Source: Gemmatimonadota bacterium
GTDB taxonomy: Bacteria; Latescibacterota; UBA2968; UBA8231
Direction of reading: 5' to 3'
Assembly (NCBI GenBank): GCA_009840005.1
Contig: VXOR01000074.1
Coordinates: 62,001-126,000, forward strand
DNA: 64,000 nucleotides
Shown: in pieces, positions 1 to 8,474 of the stretch
How the letters are laid out: the number at the start of each line of letters is the position of its first letter
Numbering within the stretch: the first letter of the stretch is position 1
Notes under the pieces: model-generated
Told to the model about the DNA's origin: nothing
Databases searched by the model: none
The model's input: only the letters and a program-made list of their open reading frames with translations
Program-made: the position numbers and the translations under genes

Positions 1-772
1 CACCGTCGATTTTTACCACTGACATCGCCTCAAGCGTAGTACCGGCAATGAAGACCTCATCGGCTTCCTTAAATTGATCCAGCGTGCAAAACTCTTCGTC
101 GATGGGTATGCCGAGCTCGCAGGCCAAGTCGAGCAGAATGCCTCTGGTGATGCTCGGCAGAATGTGGGGACCAATAGGCGCGGTGCACAATCGCCCCGCC
201 TGTACGCAGAAGGCACTAGTCGAAGCCCCTTCGGTGACCCGGCCTTCCACATCGACCAGCAACGCTTCAAAGGCCCCCGCTTGCAACGCCGACTGTTTGG
301 CCAAGATGTTGGGCAGTAAGGCGATGCTTTTGATATCGCAGCGCTTCCAGCGCAAGTCTTCGGTGCTAATGATCTCGACGCCGCGGTCGTAGAGGTCCCG
401 TGGCAGGCGACGCAATTCCTTAAACGTCATTACGACAGTGGGCTCGACTGGAACAGAGGGAAACTCGTGCTGCCTAGGGGCGACCCCCCGCGTAACTTGA
501 ATATAGACCAAGGTCTCGCCAAAACCGCTCCGCTCAATGCCCTCCATCAGCTTGGCCCGAAGGCCATACTCGCGGATATCTAACGGCAAGTGAAGTGCTT
601 CTAGGTTGTCCTGAAGGCGCGCCAAATGCGGCTCTAAGGCATAGGGACACCCACCATAGGTCCCAACGACCTCATAGACCCCATCAGCGAACTGATAGCC
701 CCGATCCTCAACCGACACCATAGCTTCGGCCAATGGACAGAAGCGACCGTTGACATAGGCGATTTCAGGCAT
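1..772 (-). CDS. D-amino-acid aminotransferase (class IV PLP enzyme), 3' end cut by window
   Basis: The 257 codons present match the fold-type IV aminotransferases (D-alanine aminotransferase and branched-chain aminotransferase family), which transfer amino groups between D-amino acids or branched-chain amino acids and 2-oxoacids using PLP. Visible marks are the N-terminal segment VSVEDRGYQFADGVYEV and the segment WKRCDIKSIALLPN, whose Lys is the expected Schiff-base residue. The ATG at 772 lies 9 bp after the stop of the upstream isomerase gene, so it is the last visible gene of a three-gene operon. The C-terminus lies beyond the window. The D-amino-acid assignment rests on the resemblance to the Bacillus D-alanine enzyme; a branched-chain specificity is possible. 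Confidence 0.88.
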   Translation of the reverse strand, partial: MPEIAYVNGRFCPLAEAMVSVEDRGYQFADGVYEVVGTYGGCPYALEPHLARLQDNLEALHLPLDIREYGLRAKLMEGIERSGFGETLVYIQVTRGVAPRQHEFPSVPVEPTVVMTFKELRRLPRDLYDRGVEIISTEDLRWKRCDIKSIALLPNILAKQSALQAGAFEALLVDVEGRVTEGASTSAFCVQAGRLCTAPIGPHILPSITRGILLDLACELGIPIDEEFCTLDQFKEADEVFIAGTTLEAMSVVKIDG

Positions 773-781
773 CGCCCATCG

Positions 782-1546
782 CTAGCCTTTGGCGAGGACC
801 TGCCACAAGGCTCGATAATAGCGCATCAGGCGCAGGGAGTCTGGGCTTTCGGGGATTTCGGCGAGGCAATAACCGGCATAGCCACTCTGCCGCAGCAGGG
901 TAAAGAGCCGCTCCCACGGATAATCGCTCCACAACTCGGTAATGTGGACCAAGGCAATGGCCTCCTGCAAGGAGGCGAAACTGCCGTCGATGGAGCCGTC
1001 GACTAGATCCGTTGCATTGGAGTTCCAACAGACGAAGACGTTGTCGTGGTCGGCGTAGTCGATAATTTTGCGGATGTTGGCCGGATCCGAGGTCGTGCGG
1101 CCGTGAACCTCCAAGCGAATCTGCACCCCTAGATCGCGGGCGAACTCGCCGCACTCGCGCAAGCTAACGCCGATCTGCTCCAAGGTCTGCTCGATGGGGA
1201 TCCCCTCATCTACATGGACGTTGTTGGGGCGCACCTTGACTCCGCCGACTCCGAGATCATGGGCCAAGCGCACGTATTCTTTGGTCCCGTCGATGTGACT
1301 TCGGAGCACCTGCGGATCGACAGCGTCGTATTCAAAGGCGCTGCCCAACCCTACCAGTTCGACCGCCGAGTCGGCAAAGCGCCTCTTAACCTCGGCCCGC
1401 TCAGTTCCGCTGAGTGCCACTTCGACCCCGTGAGCGTGCGTGGTCCGCAGCTCAACTCCGACAAAACCAGCCTCTTCGCAATGGGCAATCAGCGTCTCCA
1501 AATCCCAATCGCGGCCCAAGTTGTAGGTCACCATGCCAAGCTTCAC
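782..1546 (-). CDS. Sugar phosphate isomerase/epimerase (AP-endonuclease-2-like TIM barrel)
   Basis: This 254-residue protein fits the xylose-isomerase-like TIM-barrel family, cytoplasmic metal-dependent enzymes that isomerise or epimerise sugars and sugar acids. The start MKLGMVTYNLG, the HCEEAGFVGVELR helix-strand unit and the acidic segments LEVHGR and HITELW are typical of the barrel and of its metal-binding Glu/His residues. The start is a GTG that overlaps the stop of the M20 gene as GTGA, which implies translational coupling. The substrate cannot be told from sequence. Sitting between an M20 hydrolase and an aminotransferase suggests a catabolic role for an amino sugar or amidated compound; this is inference. 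Confidence 0.85.
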   Translation of the reverse strand: MKLGMVTYNLGRDWDLETLIAHCEEAGFVGVELRTTHAHGVEVALSGTERAEVKRRFADSAVELVGLGSAFEYDAVDPQVLRSHIDGTKEYVRLAHDLGVGGVKVRPNNVHVDEGIPIEQTLEQIGVSLRECGEFARDLGVQIRLEVHGRTTSDPANIRKIIDYADHDNVFVCWNSNATDLVDGSIDGSFASLQEAIALVHITELWSDYPWERLFTLLRQSGYAGYCLAEIPESPDSLRLMRYYRALWQVLAKG

Positions 1547-2898
1547 GTTGCATTCCCCCCTGTTTGATCACCGGCGAAGAGTTCCCGGTGAAAGAGTGCC
1601 TTTTGCTGTTGCAGATATTCGCCCTTGCTCATGTTGGGCGCATGATTTTGCAGGATGTCTTGGGCTGTGGACGCATCGCTGTACAGCAAGTCAATGGCCA
1701 TCATGGCTAGGACCTTGGCTGGGGCGAGGTACCCTGCGGCAGGGTCGGCAATCCCCCAATCGGGGCCGTGGACCACGCCGCTGGCCCCGGTCATGGCCGG
1801 GTGCAGCACGGGCATGATCTGACTGAGGTCTCCAGCGTCGGTGGAGCCGCCGCCGTGGGGATAATCCCGATACTGATCGGGGCCAAAGATCCGCGCGGCA
1901 TTGTCCTTGAAAAGCTCCCCTAAGTCTGGATCATTGCACAGCGGCAGATAGCCGGGCACAGTCTCGATCTCAACCGAACAGCCAAGGGCAACCGCCGCTC
2001 CCCGTAGCGCCCGATCGACCTTGTGAGACGCATCGAGCATCGCCTCGGTGGTGCGGGCGCGAACATAAGTTTCCAACCGCACCTCGGCCGGGATGATATT
2101 GACCAGATCGCCCCCCTTGGTGATGATCGGATGCACCCGCACGCAGTCCTGGTCGCGGAAGGTTTCGCGCTGGGCGTCAATCGCGCTGAGGGCGAGCGTC
2201 GCCGCACTGAGTGCGTTGACGCCTTTCTCCGGCGCGCCCCCAGCGTGGGCAGCCCGGCCAATAAAGCGCACGTTCTTGGCCAAGAAGCCGTTGGACGAAC
2301 GGGCAATCCCCACCGCCCCCTCGCTTTGGGCTGAACTGCTGGTGTGGATCATCACGGCCATATCTATATCGTCAAAGTGCCCCAATTCGACTAGTTCGGG
2401 CTTGCCGCCGAGGAATGCGATCTTGCCTTCTCCGACGAGTCCCAAACGGTAATCTATCTCGACGTATTCTTCTGCGGGCACGGCGAAAAACGCGATTTCC
2501 CCAGCCAATTCCTCGCTGATGCCGGCCGCTACAAGCCCGTAAGCGGCCCCTACCATTCCGGCGATCTGGGCGTTGTGGCCACAGGCGTGTGCCGCCCCAG
2601 TTGCCGGATCGGCACGCGGATGATCGGGCACAATGAGCGCGTCGAGCTCGCCCATCAGGGCCACGGTCGGACCTAATTGTTTCCCCTTAAGCCGAGCCTT
2701 CACGCCGGTCAACGCTAGTTCCCGCTCGTACTGCAATCCGAGATCGACAAAACTTTCGCAGACGCGGCGAGCCGTCTGCTCTTCCTTAAAGCCCAATTCG
2801 GGCTGGTCCATGATGGCTTCTCCCAACCCGATGATCTGCTCGCTCTGCCGCTCAATCGCCGCGCAGACAGCGGCCTTTAATTCCTCTTTGCTCCGCAT
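1543..2898 (-). CDS. M20 family metallo-amidohydrolase (AbgB-like)
   Basis: The 451-residue protein belongs to peptidase family M20, dinuclear-metal enzymes that cleave amide bonds of N-acyl amino acids and p-aminobenzoyl-glutamate. The metal-binding stretch HACGHN is at residues 104-109, preceded by GELDAL at 83-88, and a later GGGSTDAGDLS segment supplies the distal ligands and lid. Its overall form is closest to the AbgB/carboxypeptidase-Ss1 group. It is the first gene of the operon: a good promoter ends 25 bp before the ATG and GGAG is placed as ribosome binding site 5 bp ahead of it. Exact substrate is not known. Confidence 0.9.
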   Translation of the reverse strand: MRSKEELKAAVCAAIERQSEQIIGLGEAIMDQPELGFKEEQTARRVCESFVDLGLQYERELALTGVKARLKGKQLGPTVALMGELDALIVPDHPRADPATGAAHACGHNAQIAGMVGAAYGLVAAGISEELAGEIAFFAVPAEEYVEIDYRLGLVGEGKIAFLGGKPELVELGHFDDIDMAVMIHTSSSAQSEGAVGIARSSNGFLAKNVRFIGRAAHAGGAPEKGVNALSAATLALSAIDAQRETFRDQDCVRVHPIITKGGDLVNIIPAEVRLETYVRARTTEAMLDASHKVDRALRGAAVALGCSVEIETVPGYLPLCNDPDLGELFKDNAARIFGPDQYRDYPHGGGSTDAGDLSQIMPVLHPAMTGASGVVHGPDWGIADPAAGYLAPAKVLAMMAIDLLYSDASTAQDILQNHAPNMSKGEYLQQQKALFHRELFAGDQTGGNAT

Positions 2899-2923
2899 AA
2901 ATCTCCGTCTTTTTAGGTCGGCC

Positions 2924-2952
2924 AGTATAGCCGAGGTTCACAGGGTTGTCAA
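2924..2952 (-). promoter_or_regulatory. Sigma-70-type promoter of the M20-isomerase-aminotransferase operon
   Basis: On the minus strand a perfect TTGACA (2952-2947) is followed by a 17-bp spacer and TATACT (2929-2924). Transcription would start near 2917, about 20 nt before the M20 start codon, leaving a short leader with GGAG. Confidence 0.7.
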
Positions 2953-3105
2953 GCAATGCCCCACCTTGCGTAGGTATAGCGCACCCCTTAGTTTGTTAAG
3001 CCGTAGGCCTTCGTTCGGCCTCAAACTTGCCCAGAGCTATTGCATTGTACAAAATCCTTATCATCGACCGCAATCCCATATTTGGTACCGCACGAGACCT
3101 AAGCC

Positions 3106-4083
3106 TCAGCCGTGCGGCAACACCCCGATGTCTTCGCCGCGCTGGTAGTTAAGCGCATCGACCATCATCCGCACGATGTCGTAACTAGGGCTAAATCCTA
3201 GGTATTCCTCGGCCTTGCGCAGGTTGAACTCGTAAAAGGTGGGCGTGGCCTGTACAGCCGCTTCGACGTGGGGTATGCCGCGCAATTCGGCGAGCCGGTA
3301 ACTGACCTCGTCCCAAGTGAAAGGGCGCGGGCCCGCTAGCTGGAAAGTCTCGCCCAATGCCCTCTCTTTACCCAAAGCGCAGAGGCAGCCATGCACGATA
3401 TCGCGCACATCGGCGATGTGCTTTTTGAAGGGACGATCGCGCTGGTCTTTTAGCAGCACCGCGCACTCCTCGCCCTGCCACAGGGCCACCAGTTCCGGGT
3501 GCACCTCCTTCATCTTGCTCAGGTAGAACTGCGGAAACTGCAACATTTCGTCGGCAGCCCAGACCATGGCGAAACGCAAAATCGTCGTCGGCACTTGGTA
3601 TCCCTGCCAATAGCCGTTGCACAATTCCTCGCCCAGCGCCTTAGTCAAGGCATACGCTCCCTTGGGCACGCGCGGCGTCTGTTCATCAACAGGCGTGCTC
3701 ATGCCGCCGGGGACGTATTTGTCGTAGAGCGCGTCCGAACTGGCGAACAAGAATTGGCCTATCCCCTTCACCCGGCGCACGGCCTTCAGCATGTTGAAGG
3801 TACCGCGCACGTTGATCTCAAAAAACTCCTCGTCGGTAAAGGGGCCACCGCCCTGAAAGGCCGCTCCCAAGTGATAGACGGCCTCAATCCCCTCGACCGC
3901 CTGTTCCACTGTGGCCGGATCAGTCAAACTCCCCTCGACGAGTTCGACTTGTATCTTTTTGAGATTTTCCACTCGTGGGTCACGGGGCCAGACCAACCCG
4001 CGGAGTTGGTGCCCGCGCTCGACGAGTTGGGTGGCCAAGTTGGCACCAATGCGGCCGGTAATGCCAGTAATCAATATCCTCAC
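3106..4083 (-). CDS. NAD-dependent epimerase/dehydratase (extended SDR)
   Basis: The 325-residue protein is an extended short-chain dehydrogenase/reductase. The Rossmann motif GITGRIG is at residues 7-13 and the catalytic Tyr-x3-Lys is YALTK at 144-148, with Ser115/116 in FASSD ahead of it. Members act on nucleotide sugars or related polyols with bound NAD(P). It stands alone, with 207 bp between it and the M20 operon and a divergent USP gene upstream. Substrate is not predictable; a sugar or sugar-acid dehydrogenase is as likely as a nucleotide-sugar epimerase. Confidence 0.88.
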   Translation of the reverse strand: MRILITGITGRIGANLATQLVERGHQLRGLVWPRDPRVENLKKIQVELVEGSLTDPATVEQAVEGIEAVYHLGAAFQGGGPFTDEEFFEINVRGTFNMLKAVRRVKGIGQFLFASSDALYDKYVPGGMSTPVDEQTPRVPKGAYALTKALGEELCNGYWQGYQVPTTILRFAMVWAADEMLQFPQFYLSKMKEVHPELVALWQGEECAVLLKDQRDRPFKKHIADVRDIVHGCLCALGKERALGETFQLAGPRPFTWDEVSYRLAELRGIPHVEAAVQATPTFYEFNLRKAEEYLGFSPSYDIVRMMVDALNYQRGEDIGVLPHG

Positions 4084-4248
4084 ACAAACCTCCCAGTTGA
4101 ATTGTCAACAACAAACCGCACCGCACCGCCGCTGGCAACCCCACCTTAGAAGAAAGAAGGCTGGAAAAGATGGCGGTCTGTCTTATATTTATTGTTATAA
4201 GTAATGTGTTATTTGGACTAGTCCTTGGTTTGCAGCTTTACAACGAAG

Positions 4249-5529
4249 ATGTCACCTGCTCAACTTCGCATCCTGGTCCCTCTCGAAAATCCGCACCAAG
4301 AGCACAATCTCGTCGATCTGGCTACGAGCTTGGCCGTCCCACCTTGGGGTGAACTGCACCTGACCCACATCCTCACTCCCGACGCCGAGCCTATACCCGA
4401 TATAGACCAAGCACTCGCTGCTTTGGCCGATCGGGCCATGACCCGCAATATTGGCGCAATTGCGCACCTCGAAGAGAGCGCAGACGTAACAAGTGCCATT
4501 CAGCAGGCCGTTCGCCGCTGGAGTTGCAACATGATGCTCATGGCTTGGAAAGGCGATGTCGAGCGCACCTCAATCCTTTCCGCGCCCAATCGCGCCCTCA
4601 CCAAGGACACCGATGTCGATACTCTGATCTTCAAAGAAAAAAAGCGCGGGCCGGTGCGCCGGATTCTCGTACCTTTCGGCGGCGGCAATCACGCATTGGT
4701 CGGCGTGCAGATCGCCTACGATCTGGCTCAAGCCTGGGGGGCCGAACTGGAAATTCTCCGCATCGTCCGCGACACCCGCGACCCCTCCGACCCCATCCTC
4801 CAGCGCTACTGTGCGCAGCTAGCCGCCGACACGCGCTTGCAGCTAGAACTACTGAAAATCGACGTGCCGTTGACTGTAATCCCGGCCGCCGATGTAGTCC
4901 CGGCCATCGTCGAAAGGGCGCAAGACCACGATTTGATCGTGCTCGGAGCCTCAAACGACTGGCGTCAAGAGGAACATCTCGCTGGCTCCATCCCGGACGA
5001 GATCGCCTATCAGGTTCCCTGTTCGGTGCTAATGGTCCGCTCGGCTGCGGCCAATGACTTGCAACTAAGTCGCATTTTCTGGGAACACACCATCCGCTTG
5101 AACCTCACCCCCAAAGACAAGTGGGACGCCATTGCCCAGATGGTCGATGCGTTAATAGAAGAAAAGCAAATCCCCGCCAGCGAACGCCAGACCGTACTCG
5201 AGGCCGCGCTCGACCGCGAGCGCAAAGGCTCGACCTCGCTAGGACACAGCACGGCCATCCCCCATGCGCCCATCTCCGATCTGGAAGGGATCATCGGCTG
5301 CTTGGGGATTTGCCGACAAGGCATCGATTTTGAAGGCCCTACCCCCGAGCCGGTCCACTTCATCTTCCTGCTGTTGACCCCGGAACAAAACTACCGCAGC
5401 TACATCCCGATCCTCGCCCAGATCGCGACCTTGATGCATGCCGACACCACTCACCGCGACATGCTCGCCTCGCAGACGCCAGCCGAAATAACCGCCGTCC
5501 TCAAGCGCCTGCCGCAACCGCGCCGCTAA
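4249..5529 (+). CDS. Universal stress protein tandem fused to a PTS EIIA (fructose/Ntr-type) domain
   Basis: The protein has two universal-stress-protein domains (about residues 1-130 and 131-270) followed by a PTS EIIA type-2 domain (about 285-420). In the first, RILVPLENP opens the fold. The second opens with RRILVPFGGG and ends with the nucleotide-binding-type stretch LIVLGAS followed by VPCSVLMV. The EIIA part carries the phosphorylatable histidine in GHSTAIPHA (His339). I chose the ATG at 4249 because USP domains begin right there; an upstream in-frame TTG at 4225 would add eight residues. EIIA domains of this kind usually act as regulators that sense PTS phosphorylation; no other PTS gene is in the window. 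The 3' end overlaps nth by 3 bp, tail to tail. Confidence 0.85.
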   Translation: MSPAQLRILVPLENPHQEHNLVDLATSLAVPPWGELHLTHILTPDAEPIPDIDQALAALADRAMTRNIGAIAHLEESADVTSAIQQAVRRWSCNMMLMAWKGDVERTSILSAPNRALTKDTDVDTLIFKEKKRGPVRRILVPFGGGNHALVGVQIAYDLAQAWGAELEILRIVRDTRDPSDPILQRYCAQLAADTRLQLELLKIDVPLTVIPAADVVPAIVERAQDHDLIVLGASNDWRQEEHLAGSIPDEIAYQVPCSVLMVRSAAANDLQLSRIFWEHTIRLNLTPKDKWDAIAQMVDALIEEKQIPASERQTVLEAALDRERKGSTSLGHSTAIPHAPISDLEGIIGCLGICRQGIDFEGPTPEPVHFIFLLLTPEQNYRSYIPILAQIATLMHADTTHRDMLASQTPAEITAVLKRLPQPRR

Positions 5530-6176
5530 GTCCCCACAATCTGACTGGCAAAATAATCGCAATGCGGCATGAGTACACACTCGTTGCACAGAGGATTACG
5601 CGCCTTGCACACGTAGCGACCGTGCAAGACCACGCGTTGTCCGAAAGCCGTCCATTCCTCGACTGGCAGTAGCTGCGCCAAGACCATTTCGACCTTGACT
5701 GGATCTGTTTCTGCGGTCAGCCCCAAGCGCCGACTCACCCGTCCCACATGCGTATCTACCACGATACCAGGCGCACCGTACAAATTGCCGAGGATGACAT
5801 TGGCACTCTTGCGACCGATGCCGGGCAAGTGGGTCAAGGCATCCATCTGCCCGGGGACTTGGCCGTTGTGCTCGGCGATGAGCAGCGTCATGGTCGCGCG
5901 GATATTTTTGGCCTTTTGCCGGTAGAAACCGGTTGAGCGGATATCCTCTTCCAATTCCTCGGCCGCCACCGCCACGTAGTCGGCTGCACACTGGTACTTT
6001 TTGAATAGCACTGCGGTGACTTCGTTGACCTTGACATCCGTGCTCTGCGCCGCGAGCATGGTGGCCACCATCAACTCCAAGGCATTGCTGTAGTTGAGTT
6101 CTACTCTCGGTTCGGGAATGGTTTTCTTTAGTTCCCTACAGACGATCTGTGCCCGCTCGACTTCGCGTTTTCCCAC
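5526..6176 (-). CDS. nth: Endonuclease III, DNA glycosylase/AP lyase
   Basis: This 216-residue protein removes oxidised pyrimidines and cleaves the abasic site in base excision repair. The helix-hairpin-helix LPGIGRKSANVILG is at 117-130 with catalytic Lys123, and the catalytic Asp141 is in VVDTHVGR. The iron-sulphur loop has Cys190, 197, 200 and 206 (C-x6-C-x2-C-x5-C), the standard spacing. I prefer the GTG start at 6176: it has AGGGGG as a well-placed ribosome binding site, gives the normal family length, and follows the stop of the glycosyltransferase gene by 16 bp. The longer reading frame from 6299 would overlap that gene by 107 bp and add a low-complexity tail. Confidence 0.93.
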   Translation of the reverse strand: MGKREVERAQIVCRELKKTIPEPRVELNYSNALELMVATMLAAQSTDVKVNEVTAVLFKKYQCAADYVAVAAEELEEDIRSTGFYRQKAKNIRATMTLLIAEHNGQVPGQMDALTHLPGIGRKSANVILGNLYGAPGIVVDTHVGRVSRRLGLTAETDPVKVEMVLAQLLPVEEWTAFGQRVVLHGRYVCKARNPLCNECVLMPHCDYFASQIVGT

Positions 6177-6192
6177 CTCGGATTCCCCCTCT

Positions 6193-7389
6193 TCAGCGTC
6201 GAGACGGCTCGGATAGCTCGACGCTGGTACCGGCCCCGCGCACGCGCCGGCCCCATAGGTGGATGCGGCCCTTCCAGCGGAAAATCCCCAAGCAGCCAAC
6301 GGTGCCGACTAAAACTACGTGCAGGGGTTGCACCAAGACCCAAAGAGGAAAATAGCGGCGCAATTCGCGCCGACCCGATAGCAACATTCCACCGCTAAAT
6401 ACACCCCACTCGCCCCACACTTTCGCCCCCACCATGCCCAAGGCCCACAGGGGATTCAGCAAGCCGACCAAGCACAGCAAAGGAGCCATGAGCGTCGCCC
6501 AACTCAAAACGTAGGCGAGCAGCATATAGCCGAAAAAGAGCGGATCTAGGCGGGCGAGGACTGGGGCATTGGAAGCCCAGCGGCTGCGCTGGCCGAATAA
6601 CCCGCCCCAAGAGGTGGCCACCGGATGCCGTGCAAAAGTCGCTGGCTGGTTGGCAAAGACAATGGACCACCGGCCCGAGCGGCGCATGGCCTGCATGAGC
6701 AGCACATCGTCTCCAGAAGCCCGGTGCATGATCTTTTCATAGCCGCCAACGGCGAAAAACGCCTCCCGCAAAAAGGCCAAATTCTGCCCGGAGGCCGCCA
6801 TGGGATGCCCCCAACCGGTGCTTCCCCAAATGCAAGCCATCAGACAGGTGAAGTCAACGGCCTCGTATCCCTGACGCCACCCCTTGATCTCGGACGGCGA
6901 GCCGATTTGCGAAAAACCAATGACCATGCCCACCCCGTCGGCAAAGTGCGATACCATGCCGCGAATCCATCCCGGACCAACCTGACAGTCGGCATCCGTA
7001 GTGAGAATCACCTCTCCCCGCGCTTCGGCGATTCCCAAGCTGAGCGCGGCCTTCTTAGAACCCGACCCTTCGGTTCTCAGCAAGCGCACGGACGCCGTCT
7101 CTCCGCTGAACTCGCGCACGATGTGGCCCGTACCGTCGGTGGAGCCGTCGTCAACAACGATGATTTCGTAGCGGTTTTGGGGATAATCTTGCGCTAACAG
7201 GGTGCGCAGACAGCGAGCGATGTAAGCGGCTTCGTCGCGAGCGGCGACGACGACCGAGACGAGCTGGACGCGCTCGGAATTGGCATGGCCGAGCGAGCGG
7301 CGCATCCCGGTGACGAACCAACAAGCCCCGAGCAAGTAGGCCAGCGCACAGAACGCCAAGAGGTATTCGGGCGCGGACAGCGCGGGCAT
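6193..7389 (-). CDS. Membrane-anchored family 2 glycosyltransferase
   Basis: The 398-residue protein has an N-terminal membrane helix (about 8-28), a GT-A domain with VVVAARDEAAYI, the nucleotide-sugar Asp pair at 80-81 (VVDDGS) and DAD at 132-134, the GDDVLLMQAM acceptor-side motif, and a cluster of C-terminal hydrophobic helices. Such enzymes move a sugar from a nucleotide donor to a lipid or growing polysaccharide at the inner membrane. The ATG overlaps the stop of the radical SAM gene (TAATG), which fixes the start and shows coupling. With the second GT2 and the Wzi-like gene it suggests a surface glycan; the product is unknown. Confidence 0.88.
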   Translation of the reverse strand: MPALSAPEYLLAFCALAYLLGACWFVTGMRRSLGHANSERVQLVSVVVAARDEAAYIARCLRTLLAQDYPQNRYEIIVVDDGSTDGTGHIVREFSGETASVRLLRTEGSGSKKAALSLGIAEARGEVILTTDADCQVGPGWIRGMVSHFADGVGMVIGFSQIGSPSEIKGWRQGYEAVDFTCLMACIWGSTGWGHPMAASGQNLAFLREAFFAVGGYEKIMHRASGDDVLLMQAMRRSGRWSIVFANQPATFARHPVATSWGGLFGQRSRWASNAPVLARLDPLFFGYMLLAYVLSWATLMAPLLCLVGLLNPLWALGMVGAKVWGEWGVFSGGMLLSGRRELRRYFPLWVLVQPLHVVLVGTVGCLGIFRWKGRIHLWGRRVRGAGTSVELSEPSRR

Positions 7390-8456
7390 TAGCCCTTGAT
7401 TTCCTTGATCAGCGAGAACATGCCGCGATAGCCTTCGGAACAGTTGCGGCACATATCGAAGCTATTGCGGTCGGCCAGGACCTGACGGCGAAAGTCCATA
7501 TAGGCCCGGCTGCGCCAGATCTCATCAAAAGAACGACCGTTGAAGACCTGCCCCATGCCAAAGTCGACGTCCTTGTCGAAGCAACAGGGCGCGACCGCTC
7601 CGTTCCAATTGACCATCGAGCTGTACCACAGCACCTTGCAACCCCGCGTGGGCTGTCCCTTGACCACCAGTTCGTCCTCCGCACGCTCGTAGCGGCTGTA
7701 CTGTTCGTCCTCGGGCAAGAACTCCTCGGCGTCCGCCTCGGAGTAAACTTGGGCGGTCTTGACCAAAAACTTGTCAACGCGCAGGTCCTTGGCCAGCGTT
7801 TCGGCCGTGGCCAGATCGCGCTCGTTGTGCTTCATAACGATGAATTGCAAGTTGATCAGCGGCGTCTGTGACCCCAGCGCCTCTTTGGCTGCGACCAGCA
7901 GGCGGACCCCAGAAAAGACGCGCTCGATTTGGCCGCCGACTCGATATTGTTCGTATGTTTCTTGATCAACCCCGTCCAGCGAGACGATCATCTCGTCCAG
8001 CCCAGACTCAACGATGGCCTGCGCCTGCTCAGGGTTGCGGACGAAATGGCCGTTGGTGCTAGTGAAAGTGAAGATGCCGCGGTCGCTGGCGTAGCGCACC
8101 ATCTGGTTGAAGCACTTGTTGATATACGGCTCGCCTTGGTTCCACAGCATCATCATAAAGGCCTCGCCGCCGAGCTCGTCAACCAGTTTTTTGAAGTCCT
8201 CCAAGCCCATAGTCCCCCGTGGGCGGCGCATCTCGCCGTTGCCCGAAGGGCACAAAGGACACTTGAGGTTGCAAAAGTTGGTCGGCTCGACCATGAGCAT
8301 AAAAGGACGCCCCCACACAATAGGTCGGCGGGTTATCCACGATAGCCCCATAGAGGCTAAAACGGCGAGAAAATTGCCTAGCCGCTTCCAAGAAAATGCA
8401 CGGGCGTAGCGCCGAACGTAGCGCGGCAGTGCTTTAGGCGCGATCAGGTAGGCCAA
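7389..8456 (-). CDS. Radical SAM protein with SPASM domain
   Basis: The 355-residue protein carries the radical SAM cluster motif CNLKCPLC with Cys62, 66 and 69, and a C-terminal SPASM region with further cysteines (GCKVLW, APCCF, MCRNC) that would bind auxiliary iron-sulphur clusters. The family generates a 5'-deoxyadenosyl radical to modify peptides, sugars or lipids. It sits between two GT2 genes, 18 bp after one and overlapping the other. That setting suggests modification of a sugar or lipid carrier in glycan assembly and not RiPP maturation, since no short precursor peptide is visible. N-terminal 45 residues are basic and hydrophobic and may touch the membrane. Confidence 0.9.
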   Translation of the reverse strand: MAYLIAPKALPRYVRRYARAFSWKRLGNFLAVLASMGLSWITRRPIVWGRPFMLMVEPTNFCNLKCPLCPSGNGEMRRPRGTMGLEDFKKLVDELGGEAFMMMLWNQGEPYINKCFNQMVRYASDRGIFTFTSTNGHFVRNPEQAQAIVESGLDEMIVSLDGVDQETYEQYRVGGQIERVFSGVRLLVAAKEALGSQTPLINLQFIVMKHNERDLATAETLAKDLRVDKFLVKTAQVYSEADAEEFLPEDEQYSRYERAEDELVVKGQPTRGCKVLWYSSMVNWNGAVAPCCFDKDVDFGMGQVFNGRSFDEIWRSRAYMDFRRQVLADRNSFDMCRNCSEGYRGMFSLIKEIKG

Positions 8457-8474
8457 ATCAACTCCTTTATTTTA

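Noticed and set aside
74..392. Plus-strand open frames of 81 and 102 residues at the left edge
   Set aside because: They lie antisense to the clear aminotransferase frame and match no family.
2990..3030. A hairpin AGGCC/GGCCT near 3.0 kb as a terminator of the epimerase gene
   Set aside because: No T-run follows it on the minus strand.
4160..4248. A promoter for the USP-EIIA gene in the AT-rich patch
   Set aside because: TATAAG is present near 4196, but no -35 hexamer fits at the right spacing.
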